Shown here: positions 35,032-44,644 of the stretch, piece after piece
Layout of the letters: the number at the start of each line of letters is the position of its first letter
Position numbering within the stretch: the stretch's first letter is position 1
Source of the DNA: Paraburkholderia tagetis
Lineage (GTDB): Bacteria; Pseudomonadota; Gammaproteobacteria; Burkholderiales; Burkholderiaceae
Reading direction: 5' to 3'
Assembly: GCF_022213065.1 (NCBI RefSeq)
Contig: NZ_JAKLJA010000001.1
Location: 186,001 to 250,000 of the forward strand
DNA: 64,000 bases
The notes under the pieces: generated by a model
What the model was told of the DNA's origin: nothing
Databases searched by the model: none
The model's input: only the letters and a program-made list of their open reading frames with translations
Made by a program: the position numbers and the translations under genes

Positions 35032-36548
35032 CCTTGATTGACGAGTGGCATGCCGTTCGGGTCGCGCGGCGGCACCGCCTCCAGAAACCCTCGCCCCATT
35101 TCCTGCTCGAAGCGCGGCGCGCTGCCTTCCCAGATGATGCGCGCGTGCTCGAGCACATAGACACGGTCGGCGTGCGGCAGCGCGAAGCGGACGTTCTGCT
35201 CGCCCAGCAGCACGGTGATCGGCGTCGATTTTTGCAGCGCATCCAGCGCTTTCGACAGTTGTTCGAGAATCACGGGGGCGAGTCCGAGCGTGGGCTCGTC
35301 GAGGATCAAGAGCTTTGGCTGGGTCATCAACGCGCGCGCGATGGCGAGCATTTGCTGCTCGCCGCCCGATAGCGTTCGCGCGGTCTGGTTCTGGCGCGAT
35401 TCGAGTATGGGGAAAAGCTCGAACAACCACGCAAGTCGTTGTGTGCGCACCGAGTCTGAGACATGGTATCCGCCCAGATCGAGATTCTCCCGCACCGTCA
35501 TGTCGCCAAATAGCTCGCGCGTTTCAGGGCATTGCACGAGTCCGGCGCGCGAGATGGCCGCGCCGCTCATGCCGCGCAGATCCCGTCCGTCGAAGCGGAT
35601 CGTCCCTTTGTAAGGCACGAGGCCCGAAAGGGCGTTGAAGAGTGTCGTCTTGCCCGCGCCGTTGAGCCCGACCACCGAAACGAACTCGCCCTCGCGCACC
35701 TGCAAACTCACGCCATCGAGCGCGCATGCCTTGTCGTAGAGCACGCGCACATCGGAGACTTCGAGAATGGTCGGCTTCGCATTCGCAGCGTCGCTGGTCC
35801 GCTGGTGCAGTTCGAGCTTGCCGCCAAGATAAACGCGGCGCACCGTCTCGTTGCGCATGACTTCTTCGGCCGTGCCTTCGGCAACGTATTCGCCCAGGTA
35901 CATGGCGAGCACACGGTCGGCCAGCGCGGAGAGGCTCTTGACGTTGTGATCGACCAGCAGCACGGCGCGGCCTTCGTCGCGAAAGCCGCGAATCAGTTCG
36001 GAGAATGCGCCCGATTCGTCGACGGTCAGCCCGGCAAACGGCTCGTCGACGAGCACGACCTTGGGGTCGCGCGCAATCGCTTTGGCCATTTCCATGCGCC
36101 GCAGGTCGGCGAACGGCAGCGTCGCAGGATGCCGGTGCATGACGGCGGCAAGTCCCACGCGTTCGGCAATCTCGCGCGCACGCTGATGCACGTGTGGTTC
36201 GGCGGCGAGCTTGACGAGCGAATCGGGAAGCAGCGCGAGCTTGATGTGTTCGAGCACCGTCTGGCGATGCAGCGGGCGCGAATGCTGGAACACGATGCCC
36301 ACGCCCGCGCGTGCGATGCGGTGCGGCGCCCAGCCCGCCATCTCGACGCCATCGACCTTGACGGACCCCGCATTGGGCCGCTCGATGCCCATGATCAGTT
36401 TCATGACGGTCGACTTGCCCGAGCCATTGGGGCCGATCAGGCCGAGGATCTCGCCGGGCCGGATATCGAAGCCAATGTTCTTGACGGCGACGAGACCGCC
36501 GAAGCGCTTGGTCAACCCGCGTACCGAGAGAAGCGGGGTGTCTTTCAT
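35028..36548 (-). CDS. Fused LivG-LivF ATPases of a branched-chain-type ABC importer
   Basis: ATG at 36548 gives 506 residues with two complete ABC ATPase halves in one chain. Half 1 (about 1-240): Walker A GPNGSGKST, Walker B KVVLVDEPFAGL, but the signature region reads LPFADLRRMEMAKAIA instead of LSGGQ. Half 2 (about 265-500): Walker A GLNGAGKTT, signature LSGGEQQMLAIARAL, Walker B LLILDEPTLGLAP. LivG and LivF are normally separate proteins. The fusion forces a heterodimer and leaves one composite site with a degenerate signature. It energises the permeases encoded next. Confidence 0.9.
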   Translation of the reverse strand: MKDTPLLSVRGLTKRFGGLVAVKNIGFDIRPGEILGLIGPNGSGKSTVMKLIMGIERPNAGSVKVDGVEMAGWAPHRIARAGVGIVFQHSRPLHRQTVLEHIKLALLPDSLVKLAAEPHVHQRAREIAERVGLAAVMHRHPATLPFADLRRMEMAKAIARDPKVVLVDEPFAGLTVDESGAFSELIRGFRDEGRAVLLVDHNVKSLSALADRVLAMYLGEYVAEGTAEEVMRNETVRRVYLGGKLELHQRTSDAANAKPTILEVSDVRVLYDKACALDGVSLQVREGEFVSVVGLNGAGKTTLFNALSGLVPYKGTIRFDGRDLRGMSGAAISRAGLVQCPETRELFGDMTVRENLDLGGYHVSDSVRTQRLAWLFELFPILESRQNQTARTLSGGEQQMLAIARALMTQPKLLILDEPTLGLAPVILEQLSKALDALQKSTPITVLLGEQNVRFALPHADRVYVLEHARIIWEGSAPRFEQEMGRGFLEAVPPRDPNGMPLVNQG

Positions 36549-37471
36549 GGGCGCTCCTTCACGCGCAGCAGATTGCCGAGCAATCCATCGGGAAAGAAGA
36601 GGAGGGCGGCGAGCGCGACCGCGGCGACGACGAACGTATTGAGCTGACCGAGCGGGCGCAGGAATTCGCCGGCGACGATCAGGAAGATCGAGCCGAGCAC
36701 GGCGCCGAGTATGGTGCGCCGCCCGCCGAGCACGGCCGCGATGATGATCTGGATTCCTACGCCAAGATCGACCACCGTGCTCACCGACGCGGTGCCCTGG
36801 TAAAACACCAGCATCGCGCCTGCCACGCCCGAGAACAGGGCGCTGATGCAGAACGCCACGAGCTTGTGACGGGTCACGTCGAAACCCAGCGCTTGCGCAC
36901 CGATGGCGTCCTGACCGCTCGCCTGCAGGATCAAGCCGATTGCCGAGCGCGACAGGCCGAACAGCAGGATCGCGCAAATAATGAGGAATACGAGTGCGAT
37001 CCAGTAGTTATGCTTTGCATCGACCGACATCACATCCGGCACCATCATGCCGATCTCGCCGCCCGTAATGCCCGCGAAAATCACAATCGCGTTTTGAAGC
37101 AGCAGCACGGCAACCAGCGTGACGAGACCGAAGTAGGGGCCGCGCAGCCGCAGTGCGGGCACCGCGAGCAGCAGGCCGCCGACCAGCGCGACGAGGCCGC
37201 CCGCCACGACGCAAACGGGTATGGACAAGCTCCATCTCGCATCGAGTATCGCCGCTGTATAGGCGCCCAGGCCGATCAGGAACGTCGGGCCGAAGTTGAC
37301 CTCGCCGGCGAAACCGAACAGCAAGTCCCACGACATGGCGAAGACGCCGAAATAAAACGCGACCGTGAGCACGCCGAGCAGATAACCCGACACCCCCAAT
37401 GGCAACACCGCCGCTATGGCGGCCAGCAGGACGGCCACCCAGAACACACGCGAACGCATAAGAACGGTCAT
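36545..37471 (-). CDS. Branched-chain amino-acid-type ABC permease, LivM-like
   Basis: ATG at 37471 gives 308 residues with about 9-10 hydrophobic helices. Landmarks are DLLFGFAGEVNFGPTFLIGL near the N-terminus and the coupling region GFDVTRHKLVAFCISALFSG. It overlaps the ATPase gene by four bases and forms the inner-membrane channel with the LivH-like protein. Substrate is unknown; related systems carry amino acids, urea, amides or aromatic compounds. Confidence 0.9.
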   Translation of the reverse strand: MTVLMRSRVFWVAVLLAAIAAVLPLGVSGYLLGVLTVAFYFGVFAMSWDLLFGFAGEVNFGPTFLIGLGAYTAAILDARWSLSIPVCVVAGGLVALVGGLLLAVPALRLRGPYFGLVTLVAVLLLQNAIVIFAGITGGEIGMMVPDVMSVDAKHNYWIALVFLIICAILLFGLSRSAIGLILQASGQDAIGAQALGFDVTRHKLVAFCISALFSGVAGAMLVFYQGTASVSTVVDLGVGIQIIIAAVLGGRRTILGAVLGSIFLIVAGEFLRPLGQLNTFVVAAVALAALLFFPDGLLGNLLRVKERP

Positions 37472-37485
37472 GGGGCTTTGCTCCG

Positions 37486-38361
37486 CTAACGCCGCCCAAG
37501 AAAGCCCTGAGGCCGGACATACACGACGAGCACCAGCAGCAGCAACGCGGGCAGCGGCCGCAGGGTCGGCGCAACGAGATAGGCGGTGATGGTCTCCAGA
37601 TAGCCCACGACGTAAGCCGCCATGAGCGAGCCGGACACGCTGCCGAGCCCGCCCAGCACGACGATCGAGAACGCGCTGGCCGTGAGCTGGCCCGCGTTGT
37701 TGGTGCTCACGCCAAGGAACGACGCGAGCAGTACCCCCGCCATGCCGGCCAGTACGCCGTAGATGCTCCATGCGAGCAGGTAAATGCGCGAAAGCTCGAA
37801 TCCGAGCAGCGTGAGCCCGCGCGGATTCATCGACGCCGCGGTCAGCGCCTTGCCCGCGCGCGTGCGGTTCACGAATAGCCATAGCAGGCCGATCACCGCC
37901 CAGCAAACCACGGCGATCATGATTTCGTTGTACGGTACGCGCACGCCTGCGATGGTGGCCACGCCACGGATAAGCGGGCGCATCGTCACCGGGTTATCGG
38001 AAAAGAGCCACGCCATGCCCTGCTGAATCATGATGCCCCACAGCAGCGTGCCCGTGAGCACGAAGATCTCTTTCTCTTCGCCGGGAATGGCGGCGGAGCG
38101 CTGAATGGGCCGCACGACCATCAGGTAGGTGATGTAGGCCGTCACCAGACCGGCGAGCACGCCGAGCAGCGTGCCGAGATACGTTCCGAGACCGGCCTCT
38201 CCCGCGAGCATCCAGCCCATCAGCGCCGCGACCAGCATCACGCCGCCGTGCGCGAGGTTCAATATGCCGGAGACGCCGAAAATCAGCGTGAAGCCGATGG
38301 CGCCCAGCGCGTAGAGCGAGCTGATCGCAAAGCCGTCGACGAGGATCTGCAGGAGCAGCAT
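37486..38361 (-). CDS. Branched-chain amino-acid-type ABC permease, LivH-like
   Basis: ATG at 38361 gives 291 residues with LivH features: ALGAIGFTLIFGVSGILNLAHG near the N-terminus, MNPRGLTLLGFELSRIYLLA as the coupling helix and GGLGSVSGSLMAAYVVGYLE near the end. It is followed 14 bases later by the LivM-like gene in the same operon. Confidence 0.9.
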   Translation of the reverse strand: MLLLQILVDGFAISSLYALGAIGFTLIFGVSGILNLAHGGVMLVAALMGWMLAGEAGLGTYLGTLLGVLAGLVTAYITYLMVVRPIQRSAAIPGEEKEIFVLTGTLLWGIMIQQGMAWLFSDNPVTMRPLIRGVATIAGVRVPYNEIMIAVVCWAVIGLLWLFVNRTRAGKALTAASMNPRGLTLLGFELSRIYLLAWSIYGVLAGMAGVLLASFLGVSTNNAGQLTASAFSIVVLGGLGSVSGSLMAAYVVGYLETITAYLVAPTLRPLPALLLLVLVVYVRPQGFLGRR

Positions 38362-38549
38362 GTCGGGCCTTTCAGGTGAGTTGGGGTGTCGATACACGCG
38401 CTGTCCGGCCCTTTGCGGCGCGAGGGGCCGGACAGCATGAGGCAACATCAGGCAATCTCAGGCAAACATCGTGCAAACATCGGACAACATCGGTCGTCAT
38501 TGCGGCGCGAACGAGTGTTTCGTCGCGCCGCCGTGCAGGGTCGTGCCAG

Positions 38550-39824
38550 CTAGTTCGCGCTTGCGTGCTGCACCTTGACGAAGGACGGAAACTTGACGGT
38601 GCCGTTGGCAATGGACTTGGGCCAGATCGCGACCTGCTTGCCGTTTTGCCATTGCAGGTCGATCCCCGTGATGTAGCCAGGGCCGTATTTCAGCGCATGG
38701 GTGAACGGGTCGCTCTTGCCGTAGAACTGCCAGCGCCCAATCGTGCCCACGTAGTCGGTCTTCTCCAGCGCATCGACCATCTGGTCGGGATCTGTCGAGC
38801 CCTTGTTACGCTTGATCGCGTCCGCGAGGATGTAGACGAGGTCGTAGGTCGAGAAGCCGCAATACGCGGGCGACACGCTGAACTTCTTCTGATAGGCCTC
38901 GGTAAAGGGCACGGTCTTCGGCGTGATCGCCACGCCAGGCGCCGCGGCGGAAGCCGTGATCACCCCTTCCGTCGCCCCGTTGGTGTCCTTCCAGAAGCTC
39001 GTGGTCGTCGCTTGCGAGCTTTGCCCCGTCATGGGAACCGGCACTTGCTGGTCGTGCCATTGCACGGTGGGTTGCACGCCAACGTGGCTGATGCCCGTGG
39101 TGATCGTATCGGGGTGCTTGGCCTCGATCTGATTGAAGATGGGTGTGAAGTCGGTGGTATCCGGATTGAAGCGGATATGGTCGAGCACCTGAAGGCCGGC
39201 TTTGGGCAGGCACTCCATGAAGCGCTCGTCAAGCGGCTTGGTCCACGCTGCGTCCTCGCTCATGATGGACGTCGTTTTCATCTTGAACTGGCCGACCAGG
39301 ATGTCGTGCGAAAAGTCGCAGATCGACTGGGCGATGAACGCCGACGTCATCCAGCCGTGGAAGGTGTATTTGTAGTGATCGTAGTCGTCGTGGACGTGCT
39401 TCGAAATATCGTTGCTCGCCGCGCCGGGCGTAATGAAAGGCATTTTCAGCCGGGCCGACCACGGCTCCATCGCGAGCGCCACTTCGCTGATATAGCTGCC
39501 GATGATGGCGACGACCTTGTCCTGAGTCGCGGCGCGCTGAAATGCGCGCACGCCGTCCGAGGCCGAGGAATGGTCGTCATACGCGATGATCTGGATGGGC
39601 CGGCCATCGACCCCGCCATGAGCGTTGATTTCATCGGCGGCGAGCTGGGCCGCCTTGCTGATCGAGGCGCCGGCTACCGCGGATTCCTCGCTGATCACAC
39701 CGATCTTGATCGGTTCCCCTGCTGCATGGGCGCCGGTAGTCGGCCCCAAGGTTAGCCCCGCTACCGCCGTACCTGCCGCGACGACGCGATACAGGTTGTG
39801 CCACGCTCCGTTCCTGGACATCAT
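38550..39824 (-). CDS. Periplasmic substrate-binding protein of the branched-chain-type importer
   Basis: The 424-residue protein has a signal peptide (residues about 1-35, ending GAHA) and then the type I periplasmic fold: PIKIGVISEESAVAGASISK, AQLAADEINAHGGVDGRPIQ and AIIGSYISEVAL. It is first in the operon with the permeases and fused ATPase. Related proteins bind amino acids, amides or aromatic acids; the ligand cannot be deduced. The 188-base gap upstream should contain the promoter. Confidence 0.87.
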   Translation of the reverse strand: MMSRNGAWHNLYRVVAAGTAVAGLTLGPTTGAHAAGEPIKIGVISEESAVAGASISKAAQLAADEINAHGGVDGRPIQIIAYDDHSSASDGVRAFQRAATQDKVVAIIGSYISEVALAMEPWSARLKMPFITPGAASNDISKHVHDDYDHYKYTFHGWMTSAFIAQSICDFSHDILVGQFKMKTTSIMSEDAAWTKPLDERFMECLPKAGLQVLDHIRFNPDTTDFTPIFNQIEAKHPDTITTGISHVGVQPTVQWHDQQVPVPMTGQSSQATTTSFWKDTNGATEGVITASAAAPGVAITPKTVPFTEAYQKKFSVSPAYCGFSTYDLVYILADAIKRNKGSTDPDQMVDALEKTDYVGTIGRWQFYGKSDPFTHALKYGPGYITGIDLQWQNGKQVAIWPKSIANGTVKFPSFVKVQHASAN

Positions 39825-40012
39825 GCATCTCCGATTCTATGGGATCGTTGTGCAACAGTTGCCCGCTACCTTGCAGCTTTGAAGGGTGCACTGACAACAA
39901 TATCATTGGTTTTCATGCGTGCTACATCGGTACAAACGATGATGCGAGGATGATGCGAGCCGCCCCAATTTCATTGTGCAAAGCGGAAAAACCGCCATTC
40001 GCGGGCTGCGTC

Positions 40013-40792
40013 TTACTTTGGCGAGACGTCGATATCGCCGAAGTATTTGCGCGCGAGCGACGCCACGGTGCCATCGGCTTCGAGCTTCGCAATGGCGGCG
40101 TTCAGGCGTTCGCGCAGCGCGGTGTCGCCTTTGCGCAGACCGAGCGCCACGCCGTTGCCGAGGATCGTGTCGTCGCGTACCGGCGCGCCGACGAACGCAA
40201 AGTCCTTGCCATCGGGCTTGGAGAGAAAGCCCGTCTGTCCTGCGGGTGCGAGCAGTAGCGTTGCGTCGAGGCGTCCCGCCGTGAGATCGGCATAGATCTG
40301 GTTCTGGTCCTGGTACGGCACGACGTTGACGCCTTCCGGCTCCCAATGCGCCTTTGCATAGGTTTCCTGAATAGACGATTGCAGCACGCCCACGCGCTTG
40401 CCCTTGAGCGACGCCGCGGTGGCCGTGAGGCCGCTGTCGCTGCGGGCGATCAGACGGGAGGGGACGCGATAGATCACGGTGGTGAAATCAATCGCCTCGC
40501 GGCGTTTTGCGGTGGCGTTCATCGCCGAGTTGATGGCGTCGAACTTGCGCCCGTTCAGCGCGGGAATCAGCCCGTCGAACGAGGTCTCGACCCACTTGCA
40601 GGCGAGATGCGTCTGGGCGCACACGGCCTTGCCGATGTCGATGTCGAAGCCTTGCAGGCTGCCGTCGGCGGCCTTCGATTCGAAGGGCGGATATTGCGCC
40701 TCCACGCCGAAGCGCAGCGTCGTCGTATCCGCGAGAGCCGGTAGCGCGGCGCCGGCGCAGGCCAGTGCGAGCAGCATCTTGCGTAGCTTCAT
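40013..40792 (-). CDS. Polar amino-acid ABC transporter substrate-binding protein
   Basis: ATG at 40792, with AAGGAG before it, gives 259 residues: signal peptide (MKLRKMLLALACAGAALPALA), then the ArgT/HisJ-type fold with RFGVEAQYPPFESK, LQGFDIDIGKAVCAQ and KRREAIDFTTVIYR. Such proteins bind arginine, lysine, ornithine, octopine or similar. No permease or ATPase gene is adjacent; instead an aminotransferase gene lies upstream on the same strand, so it may work with a remote transporter. Confidence 0.85.
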   Translation of the reverse strand: MKLRKMLLALACAGAALPALADTTTLRFGVEAQYPPFESKAADGSLQGFDIDIGKAVCAQTHLACKWVETSFDGLIPALNGRKFDAINSAMNATAKRREAIDFTTVIYRVPSRLIARSDSGLTATAASLKGKRVGVLQSSIQETYAKAHWEPEGVNVVPYQDQNQIYADLTAGRLDATLLLAPAGQTGFLSKPDGKDFAFVGAPVRDDTILGNGVALGLRKGDTALRERLNAAIAKLEADGTVASLARKYFGDIDVSPK

Positions 40793-40859
40793 GGTGATCT
40801 CCTTGCGATAGTTGTCGTGTGATGAGTGCATGACGGATGGCATCCGGGATGGCGTCTGT

Positions 40860-42014
40860 TCAGATTGCGCATAGCCTGCGCGCGCCTTCGAGCAGCGTGG
40901 CGTCGTCTTTCGAAAAGCTCAGGCGGATGAGGCCGTCGTCGGTGCCATCCGTGTAGAACGCAGAGAGCGGAATGGTCGCCACGCGCGCGTCGCGAATCAG
41001 GCGCAGCACGAAATCGCTGTCGCGCTCGCTGGAAAATGCGCGAAAGCGGGCGAGCATGAAGAAGCTGCCGGCGCTCGGCAGCAGCTCGAAACGCGAGCCG
41101 GCCAGCGCGTTCGCGAGCAGATCGCGCTTGCCTTGATAAAACGCGTCGAGGCCGAGATACGTCGCCGGCTCGGCCAGCGCTTCGGCAAACGCGTATTGCA
41201 TCGGCGTATCGGCGGAGAACATCATGAATTGATGGACCTTGCGGATCTCGTTCATCAGCGCGGCGGGCGCGAGGCAATAGCCGACGCGCCAGCCCGTCAC
41301 GTGATACGACTTGCCGAACGACGAAACGATCACGCTGCGCTCGGCCAGTTCGCGGTGGCGCGCCATGCTCTGATGCTGGGCGCCGTCGAACACCACATGC
41401 TCGTAGACCTCGTCGGAAAGAATCACGATATCGGTGTTGCGCGTGAGCGCCGTGAGGCGCGCGATGTCGTTTTCGCCGAAGATCGTCGCCGTGGGGTTGT
41501 GCGGCGTGTTCACGATGATCATGCGCGTTCTCGGGTTGATCGCGGCGGCGACCTCGTCCCAGTTCACGCGAAAATCCGGCTGTGCGAGCTTGATGGCCAC
41601 GGGCGTCGCGCCTTGCAGGCGGACGATGGGCGCATAGCTGTCGAACGACGGCTCGAAATAGATGACCTCGTCGCCCGCATGAACGAGCGCGCTGATTGCG
41701 GAGTAGAGGCCCTCGCTCGCGCTTGCCGTCACCGTGATTTCGCTGGCGGGGTCGTAATGCGCGCCGTGCAGCGTTTCGACCTTGGCGGCGAGCGCTTCGC
41801 GCAGCGTGTGGATGCCCGCCATCGGCGCGTACTGGTTGTGGCCCGCGCGCATGGCGGCGGCCACGTTGTCGACGAGCCGCGCGTCGGGCGCGAAATTGGG
41901 CGCGCCTTGCGAGAGATTCAGCGCGTCATGCTCGGCGGCGAGCTGACCGATGACTGTGAAGATCGTCGTGCCCACGTTGGGCAGCTTCGAGCGTGTGCGG
42001 GCGGCGCTCTGCAT
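40860..42014 (-). CDS. Pyridoxal-phosphate aminotransferase, methionine aminotransferase (YbdL)-like
   Basis: The 384-residue protein is a class I/II aminotransferase: LNLSQGAPNFAPD, YAPMAGIHTLREALA, IIVNTPHNPTATIF and the PLP-lysine region IVSSFGKSYHVTGWRVGY (Lys in SFGKSYH). The N-terminal SKLPNVGTTIFTVIGQLA is like YbdL/MtnE-type methionine or glutamine transaminases. It probably converts methionine or a related amino acid to its keto acid, and lies 67 bases before the amino-acid-binding protein gene. Confidence 0.87.
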   Translation of the reverse strand: MQSAARTRSKLPNVGTTIFTVIGQLAAEHDALNLSQGAPNFAPDARLVDNVAAAMRAGHNQYAPMAGIHTLREALAAKVETLHGAHYDPASEITVTASASEGLYSAISALVHAGDEVIYFEPSFDSYAPIVRLQGATPVAIKLAQPDFRVNWDEVAAAINPRTRMIIVNTPHNPTATIFGENDIARLTALTRNTDIVILSDEVYEHVVFDGAQHQSMARHRELAERSVIVSSFGKSYHVTGWRVGYCLAPAALMNEIRKVHQFMMFSADTPMQYAFAEALAEPATYLGLDAFYQGKRDLLANALAGSRFELLPSAGSFFMLARFRAFSSERDSDFVLRLIRDARVATIPLSAFYTDGTDDGLIRLSFSKDDATLLEGARRLCAI

Positions 42015-42120
42015 GAGTGTTTCTTCCTCGGGCTGGCGGCGCCATGGTGGGCGCCGCGATAGAAAGCGTCCATTTAGCCCAAACCGCGCGGCCGCGACAA
42101 TCGAATAATTCTCATGGCGG

Positions 42121-42999
42121 TCATGCATTTGCCTCATGGCGCGCGATCCACTCGCTAAAGCGCTGCACCTTCTGTTGCTGCGCGACGCACTCGGGGTAGA
42201 CGAAGTAGTAGCGCCAGCCCGTTGCCACGGCCAGATCGAACGGCATCACGAGCCGGTTCGCGGCGAGGTCCTCGCTCGCGAGCGTGCGGTCGCCAATGGC
42301 CACGCCGAAGCCTTGCATCGCGGCGCTCGTGGCCAGGTCGAGCGACTCGAACGTGGGGCCTGCGTGGGCATTCACGTGCTGCGCGCCCGCGTGCGCGAGC
42401 CAGAGCTTCCAGTCGCGGTGGTCGCGGGTCGGGTGCAACAGGGTTTGATGCGCGAGGTCGTCGGCGTGCGCCATGGGACGCCTCTCCAGCAGCTCCGGCG
42501 CGCATACGGGTGTGAGGTATTCGTCGAAGAGCGCAATTGAATGCACGCCCGTGCCGGGCGCCGGCGCATAAACAATCGCGGCATCGAATGGCTCGGCCTG
42601 GAAATCTGCTTCGTGCTGCCAGGTAGTCGTGATCTGCACCTGAAGATCGGGATGTTCGGCCTGGAAGCGCATGATGCGCGGCAGCATCCAGCGCATCACG
42701 CAGGTAGGCACCTTCAAGGCCAGCTCGGTGCGCTGGCGTGTGAGGCGCATCGAGGCTTCTTCGATGCGCGCAAAGCCGTCGCGCACCGCGGGCAGCAACT
42801 GTTCGCCCTCGGGCGTGAGCGTGAGCCCCTTGGGCGAGCGGCGGAACAGCGGCAGCCGGTAGTACTCTTCGAGCGCGAGAATCTGCCGGCTTACCGCGCC
42901 TTGCGTGAGGCACAGGTGTTCCGCCGCGCGCGTGAAGCTGCCGTAGCGGGCCACCGTTTCGAAGATCTGCAGGGCGTTCAGGGGTGGGAGGTGTCTCAT
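42121..42999 (-). CDS. LysR-family regulator, GcvA-like
   Basis: The 292-residue protein starts LPPLNALQIFETVARYGSFT, typical of the GcvA/AmpR branch, with the helix-turn-helix AAEHLCLTQGAVSRQILALE. The effector domain has FDAAIVYAPAPGTG. It is on the same strand upstream of the aminotransferase and amino-acid-binding genes and is a candidate regulator of them. Confidence 0.87.
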   Translation of the reverse strand: MRHLPPLNALQIFETVARYGSFTRAAEHLCLTQGAVSRQILALEEYYRLPLFRRSPKGLTLTPEGEQLLPAVRDGFARIEEASMRLTRQRTELALKVPTCVMRWMLPRIMRFQAEHPDLQVQITTTWQHEADFQAEPFDAAIVYAPAPGTGVHSIALFDEYLTPVCAPELLERRPMAHADDLAHQTLLHPTRDHRDWKLWLAHAGAQHVNAHAGPTFESLDLATSAAMQGFGVAIGDRTLASEDLAANRLVMPFDLAVATGWRYYFVYPECVAQQQKVQRFSEWIARHEANA

Positions 43000-43031
43000 T
43001 GCGCAAGCGGCTGGGGCGGTAGAGGCGGGCG

Positions 43032-43991
43032 TTAGACGTTGTCTTTCACCACAAGGACAACAGGCGTTTCGATGAAATCGGACAGATCGTCCTGGCTGCG
43101 TTGTTCGACGAGTGCCTGGAGCGCCACGTCGAGGCCGTAGACGGCCTGCCTGGCGGCAAACTGGTTGAGCGTGGCGAGCACCAGGCCTTTCATGATCAGC
43201 GGCTTGATGGCGTCGTCGTCGTTGAAGCCCGTGACGAGGACGCGCCCGCTCAGTTGCGCGTTGCGCACGGCGTCTACGGCGCCGCGCGCCATGTTGTCGT
43301 TCGCGCAGAGGAGCGCGCGGATGCCGGGCTGCGATGAGAGCATCGCGGCGGCTGCGAGGCGGCCTTTGCCGTACCCCCAGTCGCCGGGCGCGATGGCCGC
43401 GATCTCCACATGCGCGGCCTGCATCGCCTCGCGAAAGCCGGCGTTGCGCTCCTGCGCGTTGCGCGCGCTGGTCACGCCTTCGATGATGCCGACCCGGTCC
43501 CCCGGCCGCAGACGATGCGCGAGATAGTCGCCCACGAGCCGCGCGGCGCGCCGGTCGTCCGGGCCGACATAAGGCACGCGGATGCCTGCCGCGCGCAGCG
43601 CGTCGGCGTCGAGCGGATTGTCGATCGCGAGCGTGAGAATGCCCTTGCGGATGCTGCGGCGCGCGGCGGGCACGAGCGCGCGCGAGTCGGCGGGCGCGAG
43701 CACGATGGCGTTCACGCGCTGGCCGATCAAAGCGTCGATGAGGCGGATCTGGCCGGCCGAGTCGGTTTCCGTCGTGACGCCTTGCACCAGCAGCTTGAAC
43801 GGGTAGGGTGAGTGCGCCTGAAAGACCTTGGCGGCGGCGATCATCGTTTCCGTGAAGGCATCCGGGAGGCCCTTGAGCACCAGCGCGATGGTGAAGTTGC
43901 GCGTTGCGCCGTGGCTGGCGCGCGACTGCGCGGCGCCGATTGCGGCAAAGAGGCCTGCGGCTACGACACGGCGGCGTTTTTCGTCAGGCAT
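43032..43991 (-). CDS. Orphan sugar-type periplasmic binding protein
   Basis: ATG at 43991 gives 319 residues; the frame also runs up to 44129. The N-terminus RRRVVAAGLFAAIGAAQSRAS looks like a Tat or Sec signal. The mature part is a RbsB-type fold: NFTIALVLKGLPDAFTETMI, VNAIVLAPADSRALVPAARR, and ALLCANDNMARGAVDAV. Such proteins bind sugars or polyols for ABC uptake, but no ATPase or permease gene is nearby. It may feed a remote importer or a sensor. Confidence 0.8.
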   Translation of the reverse strand: MPDEKRRRVVAAGLFAAIGAAQSRASHGATRNFTIALVLKGLPDAFTETMIAAAKVFQAHSPYPFKLLVQGVTTETDSAGQIRLIDALIGQRVNAIVLAPADSRALVPAARRSIRKGILTLAIDNPLDADALRAAGIRVPYVGPDDRRAARLVGDYLAHRLRPGDRVGIIEGVTSARNAQERNAGFREAMQAAHVEIAAIAPGDWGYGKGRLAAAAMLSSQPGIRALLCANDNMARGAVDAVRNAQLSGRVLVTGFNDDDAIKPLIMKGLVLATLNQFAARQAVYGLDVALQALVEQRSQDDLSDFIETPVVLVVKDNV

Positions 43992-44358
43992 GGCAAAGGC
44001 GGCTTGGGGGCGCGCAAGGCGCGATGAGGCGTCGAGCAAGAAATGCTGAAAGTGTAAACGACCCACGGCGCATCGGCGCGGCACCCTCGCCACGGACGAT
44101 GCATCCGGCGCACATCGGGATGCGGCCACAGTCAGGCTGTGTACGTTTTAAAGTGCAACTAACTGCCAGTCCAGCACGACCACAACGAATTGGGGGACGC
44201 AGCGCGACTTCATCCGCATGTAGCAATTCATGGCCTGATTTGCGGCGTTATGCACGTCGGTTTCGTGCGCTGGCGGAATGCGGCAATGCGTCTCTGGATC
44301 GTTCGGCCGCGTATCCTAGAATAAATTTCGTTGCCTACTCATCGTTTCACGCACCGAC
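43992..44358. other. Intergenic region upstream of the DUF3079 gene
   Basis: This 367-base stretch separates divergent genes. It holds no supported open frame. AT-richer sequence (AGAATAAATTTCG near 44316) directly before the DUF3079 gene probably contains its promoter. No clear hairpin or repeat is seen. Confidence 0.35.
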
Positions 44359-44574
44359 ATGGCCAAGAAGATTCCGCTGCATCCGAAGCATCCTGAACGC
44401 ATTTGCTGGGGCTGCGACCGCTATTGCCCCGCCAGTTCGCTTAGTTGTGGGAACGGTTCATCGCGCACCCAGCACCCCATTGAATTGCTCGGCGAAGACT
44501 GGCTCGACTACGGAGACTGGGGCTTCGATACATCCGGAGAGGACGTGTCGGCCAGCAAGAGCGGCCAGCACTGA
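44359..44574 (+). CDS. DUF3079-family protein
   Basis: The 71-residue protein has the pattern I associate with DUF3079 of Burkholderiales: MAKKIPLHPKHPERICWGCD, then RYCPASSLSCGNGSSRTQHP and the acidic end LGEDWLDYGDWGF. Four cysteines (two as CWGC) suggest a zinc-binding fold. The function is not known. A strong terminator follows 28 bases after the stop, so it is transcribed alone. Confidence 0.8.
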   Translation: MAKKIPLHPKHPERICWGCDRYCPASSLSCGNGSSRTQHPIELLGEDWLDYGDWGFDTSGEDVSASKSGQH

Positions 44575-44602
44575 CGCCACTGACGCAACACACACACACT
44601 GA

Positions 44603-44630
44603 AACGCGGGCGCTTGCGCTCGCGTTTTTT
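44603..44630 (+). terminator. Terminator after the DUF3079 gene
   Basis: A 10-bp stem (AACGCGGGCG with its complement, one G-U pair) around 44603-44626 with loop CTTG is followed by T residues to 44630. It lies between the DUF3079 gene and the convergent SRPBCC gene. Confidence 0.85.
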
Positions 44631-44644
44631 GTTTCCGCACCCCT

